The notes: generated by a model from the letters alone, not told the origin. A DNA stretch of 8,533 nt from Anaerolineae bacterium (GCA_007118555.1 SKRJ01000226.1:1-8533), one strand, 5' to 3'; positions 1-5,558 are shown, numbered from the stretch's first letter. Numbers and translations: made by a program.

Positions 1-155
1 CGGCCACGCCCTCGGAGCACACGGTCGATTTCTATCTCGGGGTCGGCTGCCGGCTCCACCCGCGTCCGGATCCCGAGCTTTTGGCCGAGGAACCCGAGGA
101 CATTCATCTTCTCTGCGATGTCGCCGCGCCCCTGCAGGATACGGTGTCCCTCTGA
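1..155 (+). CDS. 3' end of a truncated gene, possibly GNAT-family acetyltransferase
   Basis: Reading frame 3 is open from the left edge to a TGA at 153-155, giving about 50 C-terminal residues. The visible text includes VDFYLGVGCRLH, then PDPELLAEEPEDIHLL, and ends in DTVSL. A 'hydrophobic-FY-x-x-x-G-C/F' segment followed by an acidic PEL...EPEDIH tail resembles the last strands of some GNAT N-acetyltransferases, where the FY...GF motif closes the acetyl-CoA site. That is family memory, not a search result. The other two plus frames are also open here but give Arg/Ser/Pro-rich, low-complexity translations, so this acidic frame is the more protein-like one. The start lies outside the window. 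The next gene begins 235 bp downstream with its own promoter, so the two are probably separate transcription units. Confidence 0.5.
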   Translation, partial: ATPSEHTVDFYLGVGCRLHPRPDPELLAEEPEDIHLLCDVAAPLQDTVSL

Positions 156-214
156 AGCGCGCCCTCTTGACGCCCCGTTATGCTGCGCAATTGGCGGCTC
201 GCTTGCACTCTAGA

Positions 215-248
215 ATGCCCATGCTCACCGATTCCCTCTCATGGGCAT
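215..248. repeat. 9-bp inverted repeat (hairpin or operator-like)
   Basis: ATGCCCATG at 215-223 is exactly mirrored by CATGGGCAT at 240-248, with a 16-nt loop. It sits between the upstream gene's stop and the promoter at 287. There is no immediate T-run after it (the first is around 268), so it is either a poor terminator for the upstream gene or a DNA-level site. No equivalent was noticed at the matching place before the second LysM gene. Confidence 0.4.
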
Positions 249-286
249 GGAGACGATTGCGTTGGCTCTTTTGTGCGCTATGGCCC

Positions 287-315
287 TTGAAAAACCCGAG
301 CATTCTTGATACAAT
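287..315 (+). promoter_or_regulatory. Sigma70-type promoter of first LysM/SH3b gene
   Basis: TTGAAA (287-292), a 17-bp spacer and TACAAT (310-315) match the vegetative consensus well. The -10 ends 74 nt before the ATG at 390, implying a 5' leader of roughly 67 nt. The same arrangement, at the same distance, precedes the paralogue at 1771, which supports both calls. Confidence 0.75.
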
Positions 316-389
316 GGAATCAGAATGGTCTGTAATGCCATTGATTTCGTTCGGAATGCTGATTTCTACATATCGTAAGGAAGTGGACC

Positions 390-1373
390 ATGGTTCGCAC
401 AAGACGTCTTTTGATTGTACTGTTATTTGCACTCTCACTACTGATCTCGTTGACCCCGGCAGCTCTGGCGGATGTCCAGCAAGCGCCTTTTACAAGTCCG
501 ATGAGCGTCGAGATATCGCCACCCGAGGGCGCACCCGGCACCGTCGTGCAGGTCTATGCGTCGGGGATGGCGCCCTCTGCCACGGTAGAGGTTATGCTCG
601 CACCCGAAGGGGATGCGCCAGTGCATAGCTACACGATGGAAGCCAACGCCGAGGGAGAGCTCTGGACGACACTCACTATACCGTCTGACGCAGAAGTTGG
701 TTCCTCGTGGGTTGTGATTGCCCAGGTCGGCTCGGAGGTGGCGACCTCGGAGGCTTTTCAGGTGCAGGACGCACCCGAGCATCCGTCGCCCTGTGGCCCA
801 ACCTATGTTGTGCGCCGAGGCGATTGGCTGGCACAGATTGCGCGTACCTGTGAGGTTTCGCTGAGCGAGCTGCTGCGCGCCAATCCGCAGATCACCGACC
901 CGAACCGGATCACCGCGGGCCAGGTGTTGACCATCCCCGCCGTCGACGCCCCGCCGGAGCATCCGTCACCCTGCGGCCCGACCTATGTTGTGCGCAGGGG
1001 AGACTGGATGGCTTTGATTGCGCGGGCCTGCGAGGTACCCCTGTCAGCTCTCATAGAGGCCAATCCGCAGGTCGCAGACCCGAACCGCATCTTTGCGGGA
1101 CAGGTGCTGAACATCCCGCCTGTTGACGAGGATCCCACGCCGCCACCTTCCGAGGTGACTGCTACGACCCAGGTCAATCTGAACCTGAGGCCGCAGCCGA
1201 CGACGGCTACAACCGTCATCCAGACCATCCCTGCCGGCACCACCGTGCGCGTGCTGGCAAGGGGGCCCGAAGGCTGGATCTTTGTCCGCAATGGCGATCG
1301 CGATGGTTGGGTTGCCGGGTGGCTGACCACCATACATGGTGACGTCCAAACCCTGCCGCAGAGACCCTCGTAA
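390..1373 (+). CDS. Secreted Ig-like / double LysM / SH3b protein (copy A)
   Basis: This 327-residue exported protein is built only of binding modules. Residues 1-27 are a Sec signal peptide (basic MVRTRR, hydrophobic core, cleavage likely after ALA27). Residues about 39-125 look like an IPT/TIG or similar Ig-like beta-sandwich (ISPPEGAPGTVVQVYASGM). Two LysM domains follow at about 137-183 and 197-243, each with YVVRRGDW, an ANPQ turn and a final (L/N)IP; LysM modules bind GlcNAc-containing glycans such as peptidoglycan. Residues about 256-316 form a bacterial SH3 domain (LNLRPQP...GTTVRVLARGPEGW...GWVAGWL). Each LysM carries two cysteines (C135/C154, C195/C214) that could pair outside the cell. 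No catalytic domain is visible, so a wall- or glycan-binding structural or adhesion role is inferred. The start is fixed by TAAGGAAG just upstream. Its tandem paralogue starts at 1771. Confidence 0.9.
   Translation: MVRTRRLLIVLLFALSLLISLTPAALADVQQAPFTSPMSVEISPPEGAPGTVVQVYASGMAPSATVEVMLAPEGDAPVHSYTMEANAEGELWTTLTIPSDAEVGSSWVVIAQVGSEVATSEAFQVQDAPEHPSPCGPTYVVRRGDWLAQIARTCEVSLSELLRANPQITDPNRITAGQVLTIPAVDAPPEHPSPCGPTYVVRRGDWMALIARACEVPLSALIEANPQVADPNRIFAGQVLNIPPVDEDPTPPPSEVTATTQVNLNLRPQPTTATTVIQTIPAGTTVRVLARGPEGWIFVRNGDRDGWVAGWLTTIHGDVQTLPQRPS
777..1136 (+). repeat. Two in-frame 180-bp LysM repeats in copy A
   Basis: Units 777-956 and 957-1136 are each exactly 60 codons. They share long identical stretches, for example CATCCGTC.CCCTG and ACCTATGTTGTGCGC. 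They encode the two LysM domains with their Cys-containing lead-ins (HPSPCGPTYVVRRGDW). Units are distinguishable: the first has DWLAQIART and LTIPAV, the second DWMALIARA and LNIPPV. Confidence 0.85.
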
Positions 1374-1393
1374 CTCGCTAGCGACCGACACTC

Positions 1394-1440
1394 ACGCGCC
1401 TGATAGCCTTTTAAGGATCTATCAGGCGCGTGTTCTGTTG
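1394..1440 (+). terminator. 3' hairpin / probable terminator of copy A
   Basis: ACGCGCCTGATAG (1394-1406) pairs perfectly with CTATCAGGCGCGT (1419-1431), a 13-bp stem; the 12-nt loop contains a further CCTT/AAGG pairing. It starts 21 nt after the stop codon and is followed by GTTCTGTTGTT, a modest T-rich tail. A related hairpin follows copy B. Confidence 0.7.
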
Positions 1441-1667
1441 TTGGCTCAGGCGCGCAAGGCTCGGTGGTGGGAATCGAACCGCCGCGGCCCTGGCGGTGAT
1501 CAGGCAGCGGCGTATGGCAGTGCCCACGAGTCTGCCCCTGATCGGTGTCGTCAACGCCCATCGCCAGGGCCCGTCGTTCTCGGTGCGAGCCCATAGTCTG
1601 GCTCGTGGCCCGGCTCAGTCACCAGCGGTCGAACGTGCCAATTTCGCTTTTTTACGTGCTATAGCTC

Positions 1668-1696
1668 TTGATTCGCACACAGATTCTTGATACAAT
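1668..1696 (+). promoter_or_regulatory. Sigma70-type promoter of second LysM/SH3b gene
   Basis: TTGATT (1668-1673), a 17-bp spacer and TACAAT (1691-1696). The last 14 bases, from 1683, are identical to those at 302-315 before copy A. The distance from the -10 to the ATG is also identical (74 nt between them). Conservation continues upstream through a TTTT...GCTAT.GC.CTTGA block, suggesting an upstream element was kept too. Confidence 0.75.
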
Positions 1697-1770
1697 AAGA
1701 CTACTATAGCTTTCATCCTTCCAGTTTCTAGGTGGCTTCTGAGTCTTGGTGTATCGCAAGGAGAAGGGTC

Positions 1771-2757
1771 ATGGCTCCCACAAAACGCACGCTCATCGTT
1801 CTGTTCCTGGCCGCCGCTCTGTTGCTGCTGCTGGTGCCCGTCGCCCTCGCCGATGTTCCGCAGGCGCCTATGGCGAGCACGCGGGGCATCTCGATCTCGC
1901 CGACAGTTGGCCCGCCAAGCTCGATCATCCAGGTGCATGCATGGGGCATGGGGCGCTTTGCGACAGTGAGCGTGAGCATCGGGCGACAAGGGGCCGCCCC
2001 GATCCACACGCACACCGTAGGCGCCAATGAAGAGGGTCAAACCTGGACCACGGTTACCGTGCCTCACAACGCAGAACCGGGCTCGCTGTGGGTGGTGACG
2101 GCCCGGGTCGGCTCGGACCAGGTCACCTCGGAGCCTTTCCGGGTGGAAGGCACCGCGCCGCACCATCCGTCGCCCTGTGGGCCGACCTACGTTGTGCGCC
2201 GAGGCGACTGGCTGACGCAGATCGCGCGCACCTGCCAGGTATCGGTATCGGCCCTGTTGCAGGCCAACCCGCAGATCACAAATCCGAATCTGCTCTTCCC
2301 CGGTCAGGTGTTGACCATTCCCGCAGTCAGTGTTCCGCCGACCCATCCGTCGCCCTGCGGCCCCACCTATGTTGTGCGCAGGGGAGATTGGATGGCCCTG
2401 ATTGCGAGGACCTGCCAGGTATCCCTGTCGGCACTGCTGCAGGCCAACCCGCAGGTCACAGACCCGAACCGTATCTTTGCAGGACAGGTGCTCAACATTC
2501 CTCCGGTGGACGCCCCGCCGGCCCCGCCTCCTTCGGAGGTCACGGCGACAATGCGGTTCAACGTAAACCTGCGACCACGGCCGACGACGGCAACAACCAT
2601 CATCCGTACCATCCCTGTCGGCACCACTGTGCGCGTGCTGGCAAGGGGGCCTGACGGTTGGATCTATGTGCGGCATTTCGATCGCGAGGGTTGGGTTGCC
2701 GGGTGGCTGACCACGATCCATGGTGACGTCGGCGCGTTACCTTTCCGACCGTCCTAG
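1771..2757 (+). CDS. Secreted Ig-like / double LysM / SH3b protein (copy B)
   Basis: This 328-residue paralogue of the protein encoded at 390-1373 has the same order of parts. These are a signal peptide (1-27, cleavage after VALA), an Ig-like domain (about 40-126, ISPTVGPPSSIIQVHAWGM), LysM domains at about 138-184 and 198-244, and a C-terminal SH3b at about 257-317 (VNLRPRP...GWVAGWL). Cysteines C136/C155 and C196/C215 match those of copy A. An in-frame ATG 39 bp upstream (1732) would add 13 residues ahead of the signal peptide. The ATG at 1771 is preferred because AAGGAGAAG ends just before it, the resulting N-terminus is a standard signal peptide, and it aligns with the start of copy A. 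Differences from copy A concentrate in the Ig-like domain, while LysM2 and SH3b are closest. No enzyme domain is seen, so extracellular glycan or cell-wall binding is the inferred role. Confidence 0.9.
   Translation: MAPTKRTLIVLFLAAALLLLLVPVALADVPQAPMASTRGISISPTVGPPSSIIQVHAWGMGRFATVSVSIGRQGAAPIHTHTVGANEEGQTWTTVTVPHNAEPGSLWVVTARVGSDQVTSEPFRVEGTAPHHPSPCGPTYVVRRGDWLTQIARTCQVSVSALLQANPQITNPNLLFPGQVLTIPAVSVPPTHPSPCGPTYVVRRGDWMALIARTCQVSLSALLQANPQVTDPNRIFAGQVLNIPPVDAPPAPPPSEVTATMRFNVNLRPRPTTATTIIRTIPVGTTVRVLARGPDGWIYVRHFDREGWVAGWLTTIHGDVGALPFRPS
2161..2520 (+). repeat. Two in-frame 180-bp LysM repeats in copy B
   Basis: Units 2161-2340 and 2341-2520 are again 60 codons each and both begin with a CATCCGTCGCCCTG block one codon in. 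The second unit resembles the second unit of copy A (957-1136) more than its own neighbour, for example in TGTTGTGCGCAGGGGAGA and AACCG.ATCTTTGC.GGACAGGTGCT. This indicates that the internal repeat arose before the gene duplication. Confidence 0.85.
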
Positions 2758-2769
2758 CGGTTCAAACAA

Positions 2770-2812
2770 GAACACGCGCCTGATGGCAAGTGCCGATCGG
2801 GCGCGTGTTCTG
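2770..2812 (+). terminator. 3' hairpin / probable terminator of copy B
   Basis: GAACACGCGCC (2770-2780) pairs perfectly with GGCGCGTGTTC (2800-2810). The stem continues imperfectly through TGATGGCA / TGCCGATC around a short loop. It begins 12 nt after the stop and shares arm sequences with the hairpin after copy A. The plus-strand tail is only weakly T-rich, while the minus strand reads TTCTTGTTTG after it, so it may act in both directions. Confidence 0.65.
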
Positions 2813-2894
2813 CGTGTTGCTCAAGGCGATTGCGATGCGGAATGCCGGCGCAGCACGACAGCAAACCTCTCTGGCTTGTGGCGCGCAAGCAAAG

Positions 2895-2940
2895 GCCGGA
2901 CAGTACCTGTGTAGATGGTCCCTACACGAGACTGCCCGGC
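2895..2940 (-). terminator. Imperfect hairpin, probable terminator of the SOD-like/SH3b gene
   Basis: Read on the minus strand, GCCGGGCAGT...CTGT/GTGTAG pairs with a near-mirror (CTACACAGG..ACTGTCCGGC), with a few mismatches around a short loop. It begins about 38 nt after the stop of the minus-strand gene and is followed by CCTTTGCTTG, a weak T-rich tail. Confidence 0.45.
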
Positions 2941-2977
2941 TCTCCGTTCCGCAACGGATCCGTCACGGCATAGGTAT

Positions 2978-3997
2978 CTAGCTGATTCGCTGCAGATACT
3001 GCTTGGCGGCCCAGAACTCGCGGCCATCGATCCGTACTCGAGCCCAGACGATGCCGCCCACGGTCTGCTCCACACCGGTGAACCCGAGGCGTGTGCCCTG
3101 GGGCACAATGCGCATGATGGCGTGGTTCGTGCCGGGGCCCGAGCGAAGCCGCAGACCCGCGCTGGCAGTCACTCGCCACTCGCCCGTGGGCGCTGTGGTG
3201 CCGGCCCAGCGAGCCAGATAGGTCGCCGCGACCCATCCCTCTCGACAGACGCCTGCACGAAAGACGCGCACCCGGACCCAGTTGATGCCCTGGTGGGTCA
3301 CCAGGTCAGTCATGGGATAGACGGTCTCTCCATGCTGAAGGGTCAGAATCACCGAGTGGGTGAGACCTGCTCCCATACGCATCCGCAAGCCGGCGGGGGC
3401 CACGACCGTCGTCGTTGGCACCGCAGGAGGCGTAACCGGGCAGACCCACGACGGCGGTGGCGGAGGTGGCGGGGTCGGCGCCGGCGGCTTGGGCGTCGGC
3501 GGCAGCGGGACAGGCGGCTTGGGTGTCGCCAGGATCACACCACAGGCGATGGCATCAGCCCCCAGGTGTGTATCCGCCAGCAGCAGCAGCGCGCTTCCAT
3601 CCACTCCATTCAAGGTGTTGTGGGGAATGGTCACCGTGCGGCGGTACTCGGCGCTTCCATCCGGATAGAACTGCACCGGGGGCAACTGCATCACAATGGC
3701 GCCCGTGTGTCGGCGAAAGTCGGGCGGAGCGCAGAACCCTACCTGGGTGATGACCAGGGCGCGATCGCCGCCAATGGGATCGAACCCCCTCACGCGGATA
3801 TCGATCTGAGTTTGACCAAAGGCGGTGGGCGTGAATGTGGCGGTGCCCATCGTAGCGCCCTGCCTGTTCATGATCTGCACCACACCGGGGCTCGAAGCCA
3901 GGCTGCGACCCGGCACGAGCGAGAGGGCCAGAATCATCAAAGCAGTGAACGCCATGATGCGGAACCAACATCGACGAGTGGGACTCAACTGTAACAT
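2978..3997 (-). CDS. Secreted protein: degenerate Cu/Zn-SOD-like domain + Pro-rich linker + two SH3b domains
   Basis: This is a 339-residue exported protein. Residues 1-34 form a signal peptide (cleavage about SLA34|S). Residues about 37-155 follow the Cu/Zn superoxide dismutase pattern: strand GVVQIMNRQGATMGTATF, then VRGFDP, QVGFCAPPDF, DGSALLLLA and the family-typical ending IACGVI. The two SOD disulfide cysteines are present (C89, C152). The copper/zinc histidines are not: the HxH pair falls at V82/T84, the HFNP segment is absent, and the late VIHA histidine is L140. Catalysis is therefore unlikely. A Pro-rich linker (157-184) contains a 10-residue repeat (TPKPPVPLPP/TPKPPAPTPP). Two SH3b domains follow (about 195-265, 272-337). 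An upstream in-frame ATG (4078) would add 27 residues before the signal peptide; the ATG at 3997 has GGGAGAGGA just ahead. An extracytoplasmic binding role is inferred. Confidence 0.85.
   Translation of the reverse strand: MLQLSPTRRCWFRIMAFTALMILALSLVPGRSLASSPGVVQIMNRQGATMGTATFTPTAFGQTQIDIRVRGFDPIGGDRALVITQVGFCAPPDFRRHTGAIVMQLPPVQFYPDGSAEYRRTVTIPHNTLNGVDGSALLLLADTHLGADAIACGVILATPKPPVPLPPTPKPPAPTPPPPPPPSWVCPVTPPAVPTTTVVAPAGLRMRMGAGLTHSVILTLQHGETVYPMTDLVTHQGINWVRVRVFRAGVCREGWVAATYLARWAGTTAPTGEWRVTASAGLRLRSGPGTNHAIMRIVPQGTRLGFTGVEQTVGGIVWARVRIDGREFWAAKQYLQRIS
3467..3526 (-). repeat. Two 30-bp tandem repeats in the Pro-rich linker
   Basis: The two 30-bp units encode TPKPPVPLPP and TPKPPAPTPP. 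On the plus strand GGCGGCTTGGG(C/T)GTCG recurs at a 30-bp offset (3483 and 3513). A run of seven prolines follows. Slippage-type length variation between strains is plausible here. Confidence 0.7.
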
Positions 3998-4114
3998 CTT
4001 CCTCTCCCTTCTACACGCAGAACCAGATACCTGACCTTGCCGTTTCATGCACTTGTGGACTGCATCGGGACCCAACACGGCCTGGCGCCGCCGGGCCGGT
4101 TACGGTCTCGTAGC

Positions 4115-4124
4115 TAGTATAACA
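4115..4124 (-). promoter_or_regulatory. Extended -10 promoter element of the SOD-like/SH3b gene
   Basis: On the minus strand the sequence is TGTTATACTA, i.e. an extended -10 (TG, one base, TATACT at 4121-4116). The -35 at 17 bp is poor (AGCCAA), which is common for extended -10 promoters. The same 10-mer occurs before the minus-strand gene at 5529. The implied leader is about 110 nt. Confidence 0.55.
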
Positions 4125-4234
4125 GCAAAACCCTGTACTTGGCTAGCCCGTCCGGCCAAATCCATCGAGTCAGTTTCTATCAGCAGTGCTGCTGTGCGCT
4201 TGTCTCTAATGCGGCTCTCCGAGAAGCAGCCGGC

Positions 4235-4263
4235 TTGACAGCCCCTGCGACGGCTCTGATAAT
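4235..4263 (+). promoter_or_regulatory. Sigma70-type promoter of the 2H phosphoesterase gene
   Basis: TTGACA (4235-4240) is a perfect -35, followed by a 17-bp spacer and GATAAT (4258-4263), five of six bases to consensus. The start codon is 47 nt after the -10. This is the strongest promoter match in the window. Confidence 0.8.
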
Positions 4264-4310
4264 GTGGACGCTGAGTATGCCATCGCCTATACGCCCGTGG
4301 AGGGACACCT

Positions 4311-4871
4311 ATGCCCTATGCCATCGCCGCTCTGTTCGATGCCGCCAGTGAGGCGGGCATCCAGAATCTGCGCCGCCAACTGGCTGAATATGCCGGTTCA
4401 GACACGGTTGCTGTCGCTCGACCCCATCTCGCCTTTGCCATCGTAGATCGGCTCGATCCCGAGGCTCTGGAACCGATGCTGCGCGAGTTCTGCCAGGCAA
4501 TGCCGCCGCTGCCTCTGAACCTGGCGGCTGTGGGCGCCTTTCCCACGGCCGAAGGTGTGGTCTATCTCGCACCGGTTGTTACGCGACCGATGCTGGCAGC
4601 CCATGCTCGTCTCTGCCAGCTATTGGACGAGGCTGGCGCTCCTCCAGTTCCCTACTATCGTCCTGAGAACTGGGTGCCGCATTGTACGGTGGCGATCAAC
4701 CTGACGCGGGAGCAGGTGGGCGGCGCTGTGCGTATCTGCGGCGAGGCTGATGTCTTTCATACCGATCAGCTCACGCAGTTGGCAGTGGCCGAGTTCCCGC
4801 CCATACGGCTAATCTACAAGCTGCCGCTGCGCGGTGCAATCGCCCCCTCTGAGATTGCGGGGCAGGGATAG
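4311..4871 (+). CDS. 2H phosphoesterase / 2'-5' RNA ligase-like protein
   Basis: This is a 186-residue cytoplasmic protein with no signal peptide. It resembles the LigT/2'-5' RNA ligase-like 2H phosphoesterase superfamily, whose members use two H-x-T/S motifs to act on 2',3'-cyclic or 2'-5' phosphodiester bonds of RNA or nucleotides. The second motif, PHCTVAINL (H124-C-T126), is intact. The first is RPHLAFAIVD (H39-L-A41), with alanine where Thr/Ser is expected. Other family-like features are AVGAFPTAEGVVYLAPVV between the motifs and YYRPENWVPH just before the second. Length fits single-domain members. GGAGGG at 4299-4304, six bases before the ATG, supports the start. The gene is alone on its strand, with its own promoter and a strong hairpin 31 nt after the stop, so it is probably monocistronic. 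The substrate cannot be told; weakened or altered activity is possible given A41. Confidence 0.75.
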   Translation: MPYAIAALFDAASEAGIQNLRRQLAEYAGSDTVAVARPHLAFAIVDRLDPEALEPMLREFCQAMPPLPLNLAAVGAFPTAEGVVYLAPVVTRPMLAAHARLCQLLDEAGAPPVPYYRPENWVPHCTVAINLTREQVGGAVRICGEADVFHTDQLTQLAVAEFPPIRLIYKLPLRGAIAPSEIAGQG

Positions 4872-4902
4872 CTCGAGATTGTCCCCCCCAGACAGACAAG
4901 AA

Positions 4903-4929
4903 CCCCGGGGGCCATATAGACCCCCGGGG
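4903..4929. terminator. Bidirectional intrinsic terminator between convergent genes
   Basis: CCCCGGGGG (4903-4911) pairs perfectly with CCCCCGGGG (4921-4929) around a 9-nt loop. It lies in the 70-bp gap between the stop of the 2H phosphoesterase (+, 4871) and the stop of the small SH3b gene (-, 4942). On the minus strand TTCTTGTCTGTC follows directly; on the plus strand a short TTTT occurs about 15 nt on. It probably serves both genes. Confidence 0.75.
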
Positions 4930-4941
4930 AGTAGCGCAAAG

Positions 4942-5529
4942 CTATTTTGTGTCTGGCGCCGGTATCTCGGTAAAGCAGTCGAGAAACTCGCGAGCGCCCC
5001 ACAGAGAAACATTGTTGATGTACAGGCTCTGCCAGGTCCAGCCATCGGCATGCACTGTCGCTTCGCCCGTAGGTACCAGTACGGTGCCATAGGGGACGAT
5101 GCGAGCGATCCTGCCACTGAGGGTCGGCGCGGTTCGCAACCGGAGACCCACCGTAGCCGTCACCTTGCAGCCCGGTCCATTGTGAAAGTGGCCAAAGGGT
5201 TCGTCATAACCGGGGTAGTTGGCCAGATAGGCCGAAGCCGCCCAGCCGGTGGTCGTGACGCCCCAACGTGTCACCCTGACGTTGCTCCAGCGAATGCCCT
5301 GGTTCCAGACGGGCTCGCCGATCACGGTGACCTTTTCTCCATTGAACATAACCAGATGGATGGGCTCAACCAGAGAAGTACCACTGCGTAGTCTCAGGCC
5401 AAGGGGGGCCCGGACAACCATCGTCTTTTCCTGGGCCCCGTTGGGCGCGGCGGCCCCTACCATGGGTACTAGCAGCATGGCCGCTAGAATTGCGAATAAG
5501 ATGATGAAAGATAGCTTCTTGCTCCTCAT
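4942..5529 (-). CDS. Small secreted protein with two SH3b domains
   Basis: This 195-residue exported protein consists of a signal peptide (1 to about 28; basic MRSKK, hydrophobic core, cleavage near GAAA) and two SH3b domains at about 36-105 (LGLRLRSGTS...GEKVTVI...GWAASAYL) and 122-184 (VGLRLRTAPT...YGTVLVPTG...WGAREFL). The pair matches, in order, the two SH3b domains of the protein at 2978-3997: the first shares a GE.V...QGI.W..VRV..GW.A..YLA pattern, the second VTA..GLRLR..P...RIVP.GT. It thus looks like a version without the SOD-like domain and linker. C121 and C185 flank the second domain and could form a disulfide. A GTG at 5532 directly precedes the ATG at 5529; the ATG is chosen because AGGAG (5540-5536) is then six bases away. 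No enzyme domain is present; wall or ligand binding is inferred. Confidence 0.88.
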   Translation of the reverse strand: MRSKKLSFIILFAILAAMLLVPMVGAAAPNGAQEKTMVVRAPLGLRLRSGTSLVEPIHLVMFNGEKVTVIGEPVWNQGIRWSNVRVTRWGVTTTGWAASAYLANYPGYDEPFGHFHNGPGCKVTATVGLRLRTAPTLSGRIARIVPYGTVLVPTGEATVHADGWTWQSLYINNVSLWGAREFLDCFTEIPAPDTK

Positions 5530-5558
5530 CACACTCTCCTTTCGATTTGCGGCTGATC

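Larger units (their letters stand above)
156..389. other. Intergenic region with inverted repeat and promoter for the first LysM gene
   Basis: No credible gene lies here. It holds an inverted repeat at 215-248, the promoter at 287-315 and the ribosome-binding site TAAGGAAG at 376-383, directly ahead of the ATG at 390. Overlapping short reading frames on both strands have no ribosome-binding site and no recognisable protein character. Confidence 0.6.
1374..1770. other. Intergenic region between the LysM paralogues
   Basis: From left to right it holds the 3' hairpin of copy A (1394-1431), a roughly 200-bp GC-rich stretch with no convincing gene, the promoter of copy B (1668-1696) and its leader with the ribosome-binding site AAGGAGAAG at 1758-1766. 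The stretch 1460-1530 has a weak tRNA-like look on the minus strand (a GGTTCGATTCC core) but does not fold into a sound tRNA. Short ORFs here are Arg/Ser-rich and lack ribosome-binding sites. Confidence 0.6.
264..2812 (+). repeat. Tandem duplication of a whole transcription unit (two diverged copies)
   Basis: Copy A runs about 264-1437 and copy B about 1645-2812. The segments 264-315 and 1645-1696 align without gaps and match at about 36 of 52 positions by eye, including an identical 14-mer, ATTCTTGATACAAT, at the -10 region. The -35, -10 and ATG of copy B each lie exactly 1,381 bp after those of copy A. The proteins share the same domain order (327 and 328 residues). Both 3' hairpins share ACGCGCCTGAT on the left arm and GGCGCGTGTTCTG on the right arm. 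The stretch at about 1438-1644 has no counterpart inside the copies. Confidence 0.85.
2758..2977. other. Convergent intergenic region with hairpins for both strands
   Basis: This region lies between the stop of copy B (+) and the stop of the minus-strand gene at 2978. It holds the hairpin at 2770-2810 and a second one at 2895-2940. A small additional inverted repeat, TCCGTT/AACGGA, lies at 2943-2958. No gene is seen. Confidence 0.6.
3998..4310. other. Divergent promoter region between SOD-like/SH3b gene and 2H phosphoesterase
   Basis: This stretch carries the minus-strand ribosome-binding site (about 3999-4010), a GC-rich inverted repeat CGGCC/GGCCG at 4078-4098 within the minus-strand leader, an extended -10 at 4116-4124 (minus) and the plus-strand promoter at 4235-4263. 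No gene is seen; short plus-strand ORFs crossing it have no ribosome-binding site. Confidence 0.6.

Noticed and set aside
777..1136. CRISPR-like direct repeats
   Set aside because: The repeats are 180-bp in-frame protein repeats encoding LysM domains, not short repeats with unique spacers.
1615..2721. 368-codon minus-strand ORF opposite copy B
   Set aside because: It is a shadow of the LysM gene; the Arg-rich translation mirrors the 180-bp repeats and has no ribosome-binding site.
2915..3994. 359-codon plus-strand ORF opposite the SOD-like/SH3b gene
   Set aside because: Its translation is His/Arg/Gly-rich low complexity, while the minus strand has a signal peptide, SOD-like pattern and SH3b domains.
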